64,000 nt of DNA from Mycolicibacterium hippocampi (GTDB lineage Bacteria; Actinomycetota; Actinomycetes; Mycobacteriales; Mycobacteriaceae): the NCBI RefSeq assembly GCF_010723735.1, contig NZ_BLLB01000002.1, forward strand, positions 5,270,001 to 5,334,000, read 5' to 3'. Made by a program: the position numbers and the translations under genes. Shown in pieces: positions 1 through 8,886 of the stretch (positions are counted from its first letter, which is position 1; each line of letters opens with the position of its first letter). Under the pieces are notes generated by a model. The model saw nothing but the letters and a program-made list of their open reading frames with translations, made no database searches and had not been told where the DNA came from.

Positions 1-827
1 ACGGCGTGTACGCGCCAGGTGGCGGTCCGGTCGAGCGCTGGCACCGCGGGATCCCGTTCGATCTGCACCTGATGATCTTCGGCGACTCCACCGCCACCGG
101 GTACGGCTGCACGAACGGCGACGAGGTGCCGGGAGTGCTGCTGGCCAGAGGGTTGGCCGAAGAGTCGGGAAAGCGGATCCGGTTGAGCACCAAGGCGATC
201 GTCGGGGCGACCTCCAAGGGTCTGTCCGGCCAGATCGACGCGATGTTCGTCGCGGGTCCCCCGCCCGATGCCGCGGTGATCATGATCGGCGCCAACGACA
301 TCACCAAACCCAACGGCGTCGGTCCGTCGGCGCGTCGGCTCGGCCGGGCCGTGCAGCGGTTGCGCAGCAGCGGGGCCGTCGTCGCCGTCGGCACCTGCCC
401 GGACTTCGGCGTCATCACCGCGATCCCGCAACCCCTGCGGTGGGTGGCGCGCAGCCGCGGGCTGCGGCTGGCCCGAGCGCAGGCGGCCGCGGTGCGGTCG
501 GCGGGTGGTACTCCGGTGCCGTTCTCGGACCTGCTGGCACCGCACTTCTACGAGACCCCGGAGCTGTTGTTCTCCCAGGACATGTTCCATCCCTCGGCGG
601 CCGGCTACGCGCTGGCGGCCAAGCAGCTGCTGCCGGCGCTCTGCAGCGAACTGGGCGAATTCGTCACCGGGATGCCGCGCGAGGAGGCGCTGGAATCGCG
701 CAGGCCGGACGGCGGATCGCTGCTGGACCGGGTCAGCGGGCTCAGCCGGTTGTGGCGACGTTCGACCGGGGTGCCGGCGCCCGTTCTGGGTGGGGTGCCC
801 GCTCCGATGCCGGTCGGCGCGGGCTAG
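1..827 (+). CDS. SGNH/GDSL-type hydrolase, 5' end outside the window
   Basis: A secreted or envelope-associated esterase/lipase-type hydrolase is the likely role. The open frame runs in from before base 1, so the N-terminus and any signal peptide are missing. The visible part has block I with the nucleophile serine (FGDSTATGYG), block III (GANDIT) and the catalytic Asp-x-x-His block near the C-terminus (DMFHPSAAGYA), so the SGNH catalytic set is complete. The last 60 or so residues are low-complexity and Pro/Gly rich. It lies 39 bp upstream of the thiolase on the same strand, as Rv1075c lies beside fadA3 in M. tuberculosis. The substrate is not predictable; lipid esters would fit the neighbours. 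Confidence 0.85.
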   Translation, partial: GVYAPGGGPVERWHRGIPFDLHLMIFGDSTATGYGCTNGDEVPGVLLARGLAEESGKRIRLSTKAIVGATSKGLSGQIDAMFVAGPPPDAAVIMIGANDITKPNGVGPSARRLGRAVQRLRSSGAVVAVGTCPDFGVITAIPQPLRWVARSRGLRLARAQAAAVRSAGGTPVPFSDLLAPHFYETPELLFSQDMFHPSAAGYALAAKQLLPALCSELGEFVTGMPREEALESRRPDGGSLLDRVSGLSRLWRRSTGVPAPVLGGVPAPMPVGAG

Positions 828-866
828 GTTCTGTGTAGTTTCCGCCCGAACCCGCAAGGAGCCGTC

Positions 867-2084
867 ATGCCCGAGGCCGTCATCGTCGCCACCGCCCGCT
901 CACCCATCGGCCGAGCCAACAAGGGCTCGCTGGTCACCATGCGCCCCGACGACCTCGCCGCGCAGATGGTCAGGGCCGCGCTGGACAAGGTTCCAGGCCT
1001 GGACCCGCGGGAGATCGACGACCTGATGATGGGCTGCGCCCAGCCCGCCGGTGAGGCCGGATACAACATCGGCCGCGCGGTGGCGGTCGAGCTCGGCTAC
1101 GACTTCCTGCCCGGCACCACGGTCAACCGTTACTGCTCGTCGTCGCTGCAGACCACGCGGATGGCGTTCCACGCGATCAAGGCGGGCGAGGGCGAGGCCT
1201 TCATCTCGGCCGGGGTGGAGACGGTGTCGCGCTTCGGCAAGGGAGCCGCCGACGGCGCCCCCGACTCGAAGAACGAGCTGTTCGCCGACGCGCAGGCACG
1301 CACCGAAGAGGCCGCCGCCGGTGCCACCGAGTGGCACGACCCCCGCGAGGACGGCAAGCTGCCCGACGTCTACATCGCGATGGGTCAGACGGCCGAGAAC
1401 GTCGCGGCATTCACCGGCATCAGCCGCGAAGACCAGGACCACTGGGGCGTGCGGTCGCAGAACCGTGCCGAAGAAGCCATCAGGAGCGGGTTCTTCGCCC
1501 GCGAGATCGCCCCGGTGACGCTGCCCGACGGCACCGTCGTCTCGGTTGACGACGGTCCGCGCGCAGGCACCACCTACGAGAAGATCAGCCAGCTCAAGCC
1601 GGTGTTCCGGCCGAACGGAACGATCACCGCGGGCAACGCCTGTCCGCTCAACGACGGCGCCGCGGCGGTGGTGATCATGAGCGACACCAAGGCCAAGGCC
1701 CTGGGCCTGACCCCACTGGCGCGCATCGTGTCGACGGGTGTGAGCGGCCTGTCGCCGGAGATCATGGGTCTGGGCCCGATCGAGGCGGTGAAGAAGGCTC
1801 TGGCGAACGCCAAGATGAGCATCGGCGACATCGACCTGTACGAGATCAACGAGGCCTTCGCGGTGCAGGTGCTCGGCTCGGCCCGCGAGTTGGGCATGGA
1901 CGAGGACAAGCTCAACATCTCCGGCGGCGCGATCGCTCTCGGCCACCCGTTCGGTATGACGGGCGCGCGGATCACCGCCACGCTGCTGAACAACCTGCAG
2001 ACCCAGGACAAGACCTTCGGCATCGAGTCGATGTGCGTCGGCGGCGGGCAGGGCATGGCGATGGTCGTGGAGCGCCTCTCGTAG
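867..2084 (+). CDS. fadA3: Acetyl-CoA C-acyltransferase (thiolase) FadA3
   Basis: Thiolase catalysing CoA-dependent cleavage of 3-ketoacyl-CoA, the last step of beta-oxidation, in the cytoplasm. The 405-residue protein has normal family length. The acyl-accepting cysteine is C90 (NRYCSSSLQT), the catalytic histidine is about H360 (ALGHPFGMTG) and the second cysteine is about C390 (CVGGGQG). The ATG at 867 has an AAGGAG Shine-Dalgarno about 5 nt upstream. Two crotonase-family genes lie just downstream, past one opposite-strand gene, so the locus supplies several beta-oxidation activities. Synteny points to the FadA3 orthologue. Chain-length preference cannot be read from sequence. Confidence 0.93.
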   Translation: MPEAVIVATARSPIGRANKGSLVTMRPDDLAAQMVRAALDKVPGLDPREIDDLMMGCAQPAGEAGYNIGRAVAVELGYDFLPGTTVNRYCSSSLQTTRMAFHAIKAGEGEAFISAGVETVSRFGKGAADGAPDSKNELFADAQARTEEAAAGATEWHDPREDGKLPDVYIAMGQTAENVAAFTGISREDQDHWGVRSQNRAEEAIRSGFFAREIAPVTLPDGTVVSVDDGPRAGTTYEKISQLKPVFRPNGTITAGNACPLNDGAAAVVIMSDTKAKALGLTPLARIVSTGVSGLSPEIMGLGPIEAVKKALANAKMSIGDIDLYEINEAFAVQVLGSARELGMDEDKLNISGGAIALGHPFGMTGARITATLLNNLQTQDKTFGIESMCVGGGQGMAMVVERLS

Positions 2085-2091
2085 CTCCCTG

Positions 2092-2156
2092 GCGTCGAGA
2101 CTGCGTCAGCGGCGCAAAAGTGCGAGTAGCCGCCACCGCCAGCGCAGTCTCAACGC
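2092..2156. repeat. Long imperfect inverted repeat (type A) between convergent genes
   Basis: Arms 2092-2115 and 2133-2156 pair over 24 positions with about five mismatches. The core GAGACTGCG / CGCAGTCTC (2097-2105 and 2143-2151) is perfect. It sits just after the fadA3 stop. It could be a terminator-like hairpin for fadA3 or a dispersed intergenic palindrome. There is no T-run after it on the plus strand. Confidence 0.6.
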
Positions 2157-2184
2157 CCTCAACCCCGTAGCAGCGCACGAAAAA

Positions 2185-2210
2185 GGGGCGCCCACAGATG
2201 TGGGCGCCCC
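2185..2210 (-). terminator. Intrinsic terminator for the Bax-inhibitor-like gene
   Basis: A perfect 11-bp GC-rich stem (GGGGCGCCCAC / GTGGGCGCCCC) with a 4-nt AGAT loop. On the minus strand it is followed by a run of five T residues (complement of 2180-2184). It lies 15 bp past the minus-strand stop codon at 2226, the classic Rho-independent layout, which is fairly rare in mycobacteria. Confidence 0.85.
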
Positions 2211-2225
2211 TCCTTCGTGTTGCTG

Positions 2226-3083
2226 CTAGTCGCTGTTGAAGTAGCTCAGCAGGCGCAGGATCTCGATGTAGAGCCACACCAGGGTGACCGTCAGGCCGAG
2301 GGCGATGCCCCAGGCGGCCTTCTCGGGAGCACCGGCGCGGATCATCTGGTCGGCGGCATCGAAGTCGATGAGGAAGCTGAACGCCGCCAAACCGATCACG
2401 AGGAGCGAGAAGATGATCGCGATGGGCCCGCCGCTGCGCAGGCCGAGGCCCTCACCGCCGCCGACGCCGAACATCGCGAGCACGAAGTTGCCCAGCATCA
2501 GCACCAGCGCGCCGATCATGCCGGCGACGATCATCCGGGTGAACTTCGGCGTGACGCGGATGGCTCCGGTCTTGTAGACGACGAGCATGCCTGCGAACAC
2601 GCCGACGGTGCCGAGCACTGCCTGGCCGATCAGCGCGCCCGCCGAGATCCCCGACACCATCATGTTGGCGAAGACGAACGAGATGGCGCCGACGGCCATG
2701 CCCTGCAGGGCGGCGTAGCTCAGGACGATCGCCGGGTTGTCCTGCTTGCGACCGAACGTTGCGAACAGCACCATGCCCAGGCCGCCCAGCGCACCGATCA
2801 GCAGCATGGGCATGGCCAGCGCGACGTTGGACGCTGCCACGAAGTAGGCGACGATCGCGACCGAGGACAGCACCCCGAGGGTCATGCCGGTCTTGGTCAC
2901 GACGTCGTCGATGGTCAGCGGACGGGAGACACCCGTCTGCTGCTGGTCCGGGTACTGCGCCCCTGCGTAGGGGTCAGCCTTTACTGCCTGCGCACCGGCG
3001 CCGGCGGCTCCGGTACCGAATTGCGCGTATCCGCCCTGCCCCTTGGGCAGCGAACGAAATACCGGGTTGCTGCTCTCGCGCAC
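2226..3083 (-). CDS. Bax inhibitor-1/YccA family membrane protein
   Basis: An integral membrane protein of the Bax inhibitor-1 (TMBIM/YccA) family. Bacterial members act as pH-dependent cation leak channels or FtsH modulators; the role in mycobacteria is not established. From the GTG at 3083 it has 285 residues, with a polar N-terminal segment of about 70 residues followed by seven hydrophobic helices and a family-like C-terminal end. I prefer GTG 3083 because an AGGAGAGG sequence stands 6 nt ahead. An in-frame start at 3182 would add a low-quality stretch. It is divergent from the EchA9-like gene and ends at a strong hairpin terminator. Synteny suggests the Rv1072 orthologue. Confidence 0.85.
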   Translation of the reverse strand: MRESSNPVFRSLPKGQGGYAQFGTGAAGAGAQAVKADPYAGAQYPDQQQTGVSRPLTIDDVVTKTGMTLGVLSSVAIVAYFVAASNVALAMPMLLIGALGGLGMVLFATFGRKQDNPAIVLSYAALQGMAVGAISFVFANMMVSGISAGALIGQAVLGTVGVFAGMLVVYKTGAIRVTPKFTRMIVAGMIGALVLMLGNFVLAMFGVGGGEGLGLRSGGPIAIIFSLLVIGLAAFSFLIDFDAADQMIRAGAPEKAAWGIALGLTVTLVWLYIEILRLLSYFNSD

Positions 3084-3235
3084 CGTCGGTTCCTCTCCTG
3101 TGCTGTGGCTCGAATGTACGAACGCACACTCAACGATCGACGGCCGTCTTCGGTTCCCGGGGGAACCTCCCAGGCCGTTCACAGGAACCTTACCCGGGCC
3201 TGCTTTACCGTGAGCGACGAACTAGATTGCATTCC

Positions 3236-4297
3236 GTGCACAAAAACGAGGATGTCCTAGTTTCTGTGGTCGGGGGTGTCGGGCTGATCACGCTCAACCG
3301 GCCCAAGGCGATCAACTCGCTCACCCACCCGATGGTCGGCCGGATCTCGGCGGCGCTGACCGCCTGGGAGAACGACGACGCGGTCCGCGCGGTCGTCGTC
3401 GCCGGCGCCGGTGACCGGGGCCTGTGCGCGGGTGGCGACGTGGTGGCGATCTATCACAGCGCCAGGGCCGGCGGTGCCGAGGCGCGGCAGTTCTGGCACG
3501 ACGAGTACCTGCTCAATGCCTACATCGGGCGCTACCCCAAGCCGTATGTTGCGCTGATGGACGGCATCACGATGGGCGGCGGTGTCGGCCTCAGCGCGCA
3601 CGGCAGCGTCCGCGTGGTGACCGAGACGACCAAGATGGCGATGCCCGAGGTCGGCATCGGGTTCGTCCCCGACGTCGGCGGCACCTTCATCCTGTCGCGC
3701 GCTCCCGGCCTCCTCGGCATCCACGCCGCCCTCACGGGTGCGCCGTTCACCGGCGCCGACGCGCTCGCGATGGGTTTTGCCGACCACTTCGTCCCCCACG
3801 ACCGGCTGGATGCGTTCACCGAGAAGATCCAGGCCGACGGCACCGACAGTGCGATCGCGGCCTTCGCCGAGGAACCACCCCCGAGTCCCCTACTCGCCCA
3901 ACGGGAATGGATCGACAACTGTTATGCGGGGCAGACCGTCTCCGACATCGTCGAAGCCCTGCGCGGCAACGGAGCCGAAGCTGCCGGCGAGGCGGCCGAT
4001 CTGATCGCCTCCCGCTCCCCGGTCTCGGTGTCGGTGGCACTGGAGGCGGTGCGCCGCGCCGCATCCCTGAAAACCCTCGAAGACGTGCTGCGCCAGGAAT
4101 TCCGCACCTCGTGCGGCGCGCTGCGGTCCCATGATCTGGTCGAGGGGATCCGGGCACTGCTCATCGACAAGGATCGCAACCCACAATGGTCACCGGCGTC
4201 GCCGGCGGAGGTCACCGCCGAGGACGTCGCCGCGTACTTCGTCTCCGCCGACCCCGACCTGACATTCGAACCCGGACACCGACAGGAGCAGCAATGA
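3236..4297 (+). CDS. echA9: Crotonase-family EchA9-like protein, probable 3-hydroxyisobutyryl-CoA hydrolase
   Basis: A 353-residue crotonase-fold protein. Its length and the C-terminal extension beyond the crotonase core are those of 3-hydroxyisobutyryl-CoA hydrolases of valine breakdown rather than 260-residue hydratases. Oxyanion-hole segments are visible (GLCAGGDV and GITMGGGVGLS), as is the MPEVGIGFVPDVGG segment carrying the active-site Glu. The GTG at 3236 begins VHKNEDVLV. No strong Shine-Dalgarno is seen, so a leaderless or weakly initiated transcript is possible. Its stop overlaps the start of the next gene (ATGA), so the two crotonases are translationally coupled. Confidence 0.85.
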   Translation: MHKNEDVLVSVVGGVGLITLNRPKAINSLTHPMVGRISAALTAWENDDAVRAVVVAGAGDRGLCAGGDVVAIYHSARAGGAEARQFWHDEYLLNAYIGRYPKPYVALMDGITMGGGVGLSAHGSVRVVTETTKMAMPEVGIGFVPDVGGTFILSRAPGLLGIHAALTGAPFTGADALAMGFADHFVPHDRLDAFTEKIQADGTDSAIAAFAEEPPPSPLLAQREWIDNCYAGQTVSDIVEALRGNGAEAAGEAADLIASRSPVSVSVALEAVRRAASLKTLEDVLRQEFRTSCGALRSHDLVEGIRALLIDKDRNPQWSPASPAEVTAEDVAAYFVSADPDLTFEPGHRQEQQ

Positions 4298-5076
4298 CCA
4301 CATCCACATTCGAGACGATCCTGGTCACCCGCGAGGACCGGGTCGCCGTCATCACGCTGAACCGCCCCAAAGCCCTCAACGCGCTCAACACCCAGGTTAT
4401 GAACGAAGTCACCACCGCCGCAGCTGAACTCGATGCGGATCCGGGTGTCGGTGCGATCGTCCTCACCGGCAGCGAGAAGGCGTTCGCCGCCGGCGCGGAC
4501 ATCAAGGAGATGGCGGACCTGTCGTTCGCCGACGTCTTCGCGGCCGACTTCTTCGCCGCCTGGGGCAAGTTCGCGGCCACCCGTACCCCGACCATCGCGG
4601 CTGTCGCCGGTTACGCGTTGGGTGGCGGCTGCGAACTGGCGATGATGTGCGACATCCTGATCGCGGCGGACACCGCCAAGTTCGGCCAGCCCGAGATCAA
4701 GCTGGGCGTGCTGCCCGGCATGGGAGGGTCGCAGCGGCTGACGCGTGCCATCGGCAAGGCCAAGGCGATGGACCTGATCCTGACCGGGCGCAACATGGAC
4801 TCCGAGGAGGCCGAACGCGCCGGCCTGGTGTCGCGCGTGGTGGCAGCCGATGCCCTGCTCGACGAAGCAAAAGCGGTCGCGGCGACCATCGCAGGCATGT
4901 CGTTGTCCGCCTCGCGGATGGCCAAGGAGGCGGTCGACCGCGCGTTCGAATCCACGCTGGCCGAGGGCCTGCTCTACGAACGCCGACTCTTCCACTCGGC
5001 CTTCGCCACTGACGATCAGACCGAGGGCATGAACGCGTTCACCGAGAAGCGGGCCGCGAACTTCACCCACCGCTAG
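4294..5076 (+). CDS. echA8: Enoyl-CoA hydratase EchA8
   Basis: A 260-residue enoyl-CoA hydratase that hydrates 2-trans-enoyl-CoA in beta-oxidation. Both catalytic glutamates of the crotonase mechanism are present: E114 in GGGCELAM and E134 in QPEIKLGVLPG. The oxyanion-hole segment AFAAGADIKEM is also present. The ATG at 4294 overlaps the upstream TGA and has AGGAG 5 nt before it. It follows the echA9-like gene in an operon and is followed by a membrane hydrolase, the same order as in M. tuberculosis. High confidence in function. Confidence 0.93.
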   Translation: MTTSTFETILVTREDRVAVITLNRPKALNALNTQVMNEVTTAAAELDADPGVGAIVLTGSEKAFAAGADIKEMADLSFADVFAADFFAAWGKFAATRTPTIAAVAGYALGGGCELAMMCDILIAADTAKFGQPEIKLGVLPGMGGSQRLTRAIGKAKAMDLILTGRNMDSEEAERAGLVSRVVAADALLDEAKAVAATIAGMSLSASRMAKEAVDRAFESTLAEGLLYERRLFHSAFATDDQTEGMNAFTEKRAANFTHR

Positions 5077-5085
5077 AGTGCGTTG

Positions 5086-6801
5086 GTGACCGATTCCGGT
5101 GAGGGTGCCGTAGCGACCGAAGACGGGCCGCGTGACGACACCACACCCGCGCCGACCACCGGGAATGCGTGGTGGATCCGGCACTACACCTTCACCGGCA
5201 CCGCGGTCGGCCTGATCTTCCTGTACTTCTCCTTGACGCCGTCGCTGCTACCGCGAGGCCCGCTTTTCCAGGGCCTGGTCAGCGGAGGCGCCGGAGCGAT
5301 CGGCTACGGCCTCGGCGTTTTCGCGGTGTGGGTAGTGCGCTACATGCGGTCCAAGGACTCCAGCCCACCCGCTCCGCGATGGGCGTGGCTGGTCCTCGTC
5401 GTCGTCGGCGCCATCGCGATGACCCTGATGATCGTCTGGTTCCACCGCTGGCAGGACGACGTGCGCGATCTGATGGGCGTGCCGCGGTTGGGATTCTGGG
5501 ACCACCCCCTGGCCGCGGTGTTGGCGCTGATCACGTTGTTCGTACTCGTCGAACTCGGCCAGCTGGTGGGAAAGCTGGTGCGTTTCCTGGTCCGGCAGCT
5601 GAGTCGCATTGCCCCGCCCCGGGTTTCGGCGGTCGTCGCGGTGGCCGTGCTGCTCGCATTGACCATCGCGCTGCTCAACGGCGTGGTGGTGCGGTTCGCG
5701 ATGAACACCATCAACAGCACCTTCGCGGCGGTCAACGACGAGACAGATCCCGACTTCGCCGGACCCGACACCCCGTTGCGCTCTGGTGGACCCGAGTCGC
5801 TCGTCAGCTGGGAGTCGTTGGGGCATCAGGGACGTATCTTCATCGCGGGCGGTCCCACGGTCGAGCAACTCAGCGAGTTCAACGGCCGCCCGGCGGTCGA
5901 ACCGATCCGCGCCTATGCCGGCCTGCATTCAGCGGACGGCATCAAGGAGACGGCGGCGCTGGCCGCCCGGGAGTTGCAGCGCACCGGCGGACTGGATCGG
6001 GCGGTCGTCGCGGTCGCCACCACCACGGGGACCGGCTGGATCAACGCGGCCGAAGCCGCGGCGCTGGAGTACATGTACAACGGCGACAGCGCCATCGTCA
6101 GCATGCAGTACTCGTTCCTGCCCAGCTGGCTGTCGTTCCTCGTCGACAAGGAGAACGCCCGCCAGGCAGGCCAGGCGTTGTTCGAAGCGGTGGACGAGTT
6201 GATCCGCGAGATGCCGGAAGCCCAGCGGCCCACCCTCGTGGTGTTCGGCGAGAGCCTGGGGTCCTTCGGCGGCGAGGCGCCGTTCCTGGCGCTGAACAAC
6301 CTGATCGCCCGGACCGACGGCGCGCTGTTCAGCGGGCCCACCTTCAACAACACCATCTGGACCGATCTGACGGCCAACCGCGACCCCGGTTCGCCCGAGT
6401 GGCTGCCGATCTACGACAACGGTGAGAACGTCCGGTTCGTCGCCGAGTCCCGCAATCTGCAGCGACCCGACGACCCGTGGGGTCAGCCGCGCGTGGTCTA
6501 TCTGCAGCACGCCTCTGATCCGATCGCGTGGTGGAGCCCGGATCTGCTTTTCGCCAAACCGGACTGGCTGCGCGAAGCGCGCGGCTACGACGTGTCGCCG
6601 GACATGGAGTGGATTCCGATCGTCACCTTCCTGCAGGTGTCGGCGGACATGGCGGTGGCGGTCAACGTCCCCGACGGCCACGGCCATGTCTACGTCGCGG
6701 CCGTCGCGGACGCGTGGGCGGCGATCCTGTCACCGCCCGGGTGGTCACAGGAGAAGACCGAACGGCTGCGCCCACTGCTGTACAGCGGCGAGAGCTCTTA
6801 G
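5086..6801 (+). CDS. Membrane-anchored alpha/beta-hydrolase (Rv1069c-like)
   Basis: About 571 residues. Four to five hydrophobic helices in the first 200 residues are followed by an alpha/beta-hydrolase domain with the nucleophile elbow GESLGS (about residue 385) in VVFGESLGSFGGEAP. The architecture is that of the mycobacterial two-domain membrane hydrolase family. The catalytic domain probably faces the outside or the membrane surface; the substrate is unknown. A TTG at 5083 is directly followed by the GTG at 5086, and I favour GTG. It begins 9 bp after echA8 and is likely cotranscribed. Its stop overlaps the stop of the convergent rhodanese gene by 4 bp. Confidence 0.8.
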   Translation: MTDSGEGAVATEDGPRDDTTPAPTTGNAWWIRHYTFTGTAVGLIFLYFSLTPSLLPRGPLFQGLVSGGAGAIGYGLGVFAVWVVRYMRSKDSSPPAPRWAWLVLVVVGAIAMTLMIVWFHRWQDDVRDLMGVPRLGFWDHPLAAVLALITLFVLVELGQLVGKLVRFLVRQLSRIAPPRVSAVVAVAVLLALTIALLNGVVVRFAMNTINSTFAAVNDETDPDFAGPDTPLRSGGPESLVSWESLGHQGRIFIAGGPTVEQLSEFNGRPAVEPIRAYAGLHSADGIKETAALAARELQRTGGLDRAVVAVATTTGTGWINAAEAAALEYMYNGDSAIVSMQYSFLPSWLSFLVDKENARQAGQALFEAVDELIREMPEAQRPTLVVFGESLGSFGGEAPFLALNNLIARTDGALFSGPTFNNTIWTDLTANRDPGSPEWLPIYDNGENVRFVAESRNLQRPDDPWGQPRVVYLQHASDPIAWWSPDLLFAKPDWLREARGYDVSPDMEWIPIVTFLQVSADMAVAVNVPDGHGHVYVAAVADAWAAILSPPGWSQEKTERLRPLLYSGESS

Positions 6802-7172
6802 CCCAGAACCTCTTTGAGCGCTTCGTAGCCGCCGATCACGTCGGTGGCGCGGTGTAGGCCCAGTTCCATCAGGGATGCCGCAGCCAAGCTGGAGGTGTAG
6901 CCCTGCGAGCACAGCACCACCCATTCCACGTCGTCGTCGACGGCGGCGGGCAGGCGGGCGTCGCTGGTTGGGTCGCATCGCCATTCCAGGACGTTGCGCT
7001 CGATGATCAGGGCTTCGGCGGCTCCGGCCACCTCACCCTCGACGGCGCGCTGCGCGGCAGGCCGGATGTCGACCAGCACCGCGCCCCGGGTCAGCGCCGC
7101 GGGGACCTGATCGGCGGGCATCCTGGTGAGCTTGCTTCGGGCCCGCTCCAGGGCGGCGTCTATCCGGCTCAC
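6798..7172 (-). CDS. Rhodanese-like domain protein
   Basis: A 124-residue protein with one rhodanese domain. The candidate persulfide cysteine is C88 in VVLCSQGYTSS, followed by the expected small loop. The N-terminal ALVDIRP strand (about residues 31-37) is also typical. It starts at a GTG 2 bp after the cysteine dioxygenase stop, so the pair forms an operon. Sulfur transfer or handling of sulfane sulfur derived from cysteine is the natural inference. The orthologous pair in M. tuberculosis is Rv1065/Rv1066. Confidence 0.8.
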   Translation of the reverse strand: MSRIDAALERARSKLTRMPADQVPAALTRGAVLVDIRPAAQRAVEGEVAGAAEALIIERNVLEWRCDPTSDARLPAAVDDDVEWVVLCSQGYTSSLAAASLMELGLHRATDVIGGYEALKEVLG

Positions 7173-7174
7173 CG

Positions 7175-7675
7175 TCAGATCCCCTCCGGCTGCGTGGTCA
7201 GCTCGGTGCGGCTGCGGCGCAGAAAGTCCCCGCCGGGAGCGTCGTAATAGGACATCACGGTCAGCGGGGGCGAGTAGGCGTGCACACTCAATGCCGGGGT
7301 GGTGACGCTCTCGCGGGCCCAGACCACGTCGTGCACCCAGCCGAGCGGAAACGCCGCCTGGTCACCGGCGTTCAGGGTCCGGGTACGCAGTTTCTTTCCA
7401 TCCCAACGGGTTTCGCGCAGCGATCCGCTGAGCACGGTCAGCGCTCCCAGCGATCCGCCGTGGTCGTGCAGTTCGGTCGAACGCTCCGGCGCCCAACCGA
7501 TCAGCCAGACGTCGAGTTCGTCGTCACCGTGCAGGCGGGTGAACCAGCGTTCGGAAACCGCTGGGCCGTGGGGCGGCAGCAGGTGATCGTAGTGGCCGCC
7601 GAGAACGTCGTCGGCGAAACGGTCGGTGACGTGCAGCAGATCGGCAAGGCGCAGCCGGGTAGGCGCGGGAACCAT
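7175..7675 (-). CDS. Cysteine dioxygenase type I (cupin)
   Basis: A 166-residue cupin of the cysteine dioxygenase family, which oxidises a thiol (L-cysteine or a related thiol acid) to the sulfinate using non-haem iron. The three iron-binding histidines are visible: H70 and H72 in TELHDHGGS and H115 in GWVHDV. Normal length for the bacterial family. A rhodanese-like protein follows 2 bp downstream, and an amino acid importer is divergently transcribed 300 bp away. Substrate choice between cysteine and 3-mercaptopropionate cannot be settled here. Confidence 0.82.
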   Translation of the reverse strand: MVPAPTRLRLADLLHVTDRFADDVLGGHYDHLLPPHGPAVSERWFTRLHGDDELDVWLIGWAPERSTELHDHGGSLGALTVLSGSLRETRWDGKKLRTRTLNAGDQAAFPLGWVHDVVWARESVTTPALSVHAYSPPLTVMSYYDAPGGDFLRRSRTELTTQPEGI

Positions 7676-7716
7676 GAGAACTCCAGAGACGGACGAAGGA
7701 TTCGGGGGCAGGCGCA

Positions 7717-7728
7717 GTCAGGCCTGAC
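7717..7728. promoter_or_regulatory. 12-bp perfect palindrome in the dioxygenase/importer divergent region
   Basis: GTCAGGCCTGAC is fully self-complementary and lies 42 bp upstream of the cysteine dioxygenase start. It could be an operator for that gene or a shared site. No regulator gene sits beside it, so the binding protein is unknown. Confidence 0.35.
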
Positions 7729-7829
7729 AACACTCCAGAACCCGGATCACGGTCGTCACGATCGCCAGTGTCGCACGGAAGTCTGTACTCCGCCAGGATC
7801 ACGGTGCGGTCACGAAGCAGGCCAGACTT

Positions 7830-7858
7830 TTGACGAAGCCGCGTCGGCCTCCTAACGT
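7830..7858 (+). promoter_or_regulatory. Sigma-A type promoter for the ehu-like operon
   Basis: TTGACG at 7830-7835 and TAACGT at 7853-7858 (TANNNT) are 17 bp apart. A start near 7865 would give a leader of about 110 nt before the ATG at 7977. A small dyad (GTCGG, four bases, CCGAC; 7857-7870) overlaps the predicted start site. Confidence 0.55.
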
Positions 7859-7976
7859 CGGCTTACCGACAAGGAAAACGGCCTGGCGCCGTGCTTGGCG
7901 TGGATGTGCTCTTCGGCCGTCGGGTGCGGTACCTCACCGTGGTTCCTCGATCCGTCGAACCCGAGAAGAGGTCACC

Positions 7977-8882
7977 ATGAACACCCGCACCCACCCGTCG
8001 TCGGCCAAGCTACGGCGGGCTCTGCTCGCCGGCGGCCTGGGCGTCGTCCTGGTCGCCGTCGGCGCCTGCTCGACGACCGAACCGGGCACCGGCAGCCCCA
8101 CCGGTGAAGGCGGCACGCTCGAGCGCATCAAGGCCGACAAGTTGATCAACGTCGGTTTCGCCAACGAGCGGCCGTACGCCTACCGGGAGAACGGCCAATT
8201 GGTCGGCGAGGACCCCGCGGTGCACGGCTACATCTTCGATCAGATCGGCGGCATCTCCCTGGAGCCGCACCTGTTCGAGTTCGGCTCGCTGATCCAGGCA
8301 CTGAACTCCGAACGCGTCGACGTGGTGACCGCCGGCATGTTCATCACCCCGGAGCGCTGCGAGCAGGCGGCGTTCAGCAACCCGGTGTACGTGGCGACCA
8401 CCTCGCTACTGGTGGCGACCGGCAACCCCAAGGGCCTGACCGACTACGCCTCGGTGGCCGACGGCGACGCCCGGCTCGCGGTGATGAACGGTGCCGTGGA
8501 GGTCGACCAGGCGAAGAGCTCGGGTGTGCCCGACGACCGCCTGCAGATCGTCGCCGACCAGCAGGCGGGGCTGGACGCAGTGAAGTCCGGCCGCGCCGAC
8601 GCGTTCGCCCTGACCAGCATCTCGCTGCGCGCCCTCGCGGCCGACGACAACACTGTCGAGGTGGCCGAGGCGTTCGTCCCCGTCATCGACGGTGAGGAGC
8701 AGCTCGGTGCCGGCGCGGCGGTCTTCCGGCGCACAGACACCGAGCTGCGTGAGGCGTTCAACGAACAGCTGGCCGAACTCATCCAGAGCCCCAAGTGGCT
8801 CGAGCTCGTCGAACCCTACGGGTTCACCGAAGCCGAGCGTCCCGACCCGGAGTTGACCGCAGAGCAGCTCTGCCAGGGCTGA
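7977..8882 (+). CDS. ehuB: ABC importer substrate-binding lipoprotein, EhuB-like
   Basis: Periplasmic-type binding lipoprotein of a polar amino acid/ectoine ABC importer. A signal peptide with a lipobox ends at C31 (LVAVGAC), so the mature protein is lipid-anchored on the outer face of the membrane. The mature domain has the family features INVGFANERPYAY, QALNSERVDVV and an early MFITPERC segment, as in EhuB of ectoine/hydroxyectoine importers. The ATG at 7977 follows AGAAGAGG at proper spacing; an in-frame upstream TTG at 7830 is the promoter -35. It is the first of four overlapping importer genes. The ligand could be ectoine or a polar amino acid. Confidence 0.82.
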   Translation: MNTRTHPSSAKLRRALLAGGLGVVLVAVGACSTTEPGTGSPTGEGGTLERIKADKLINVGFANERPYAYRENGQLVGEDPAVHGYIFDQIGGISLEPHLFEFGSLIQALNSERVDVVTAGMFITPERCEQAAFSNPVYVATTSLLVATGNPKGLTDYASVADGDARLAVMNGAVEVDQAKSSGVPDDRLQIVADQQAGLDAVKSGRADAFALTSISLRALAADDNTVEVAEAFVPVIDGEEQLGAGAAVFRRTDTELREAFNEQLAELIQSPKWLELVEPYGFTEAERPDPELTAEQLCQG

Positions 8883-8886
8883 GCCG

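Noticed and set aside
900..1946. Long minus-strand frame opposite the thiolase gene
   Set aside because: It is the mirror of high-GC codon bias in fadA3, has no ribosome site or domain, and the plus-strand gene is complete with catalytic residues.
7830..7976. N-terminal extension of the EhuB-like protein from a TTG
   Set aside because: The extension would place 49 Arg/Pro-rich residues before the signal peptide and the TTG is the -35 box of the promoter.
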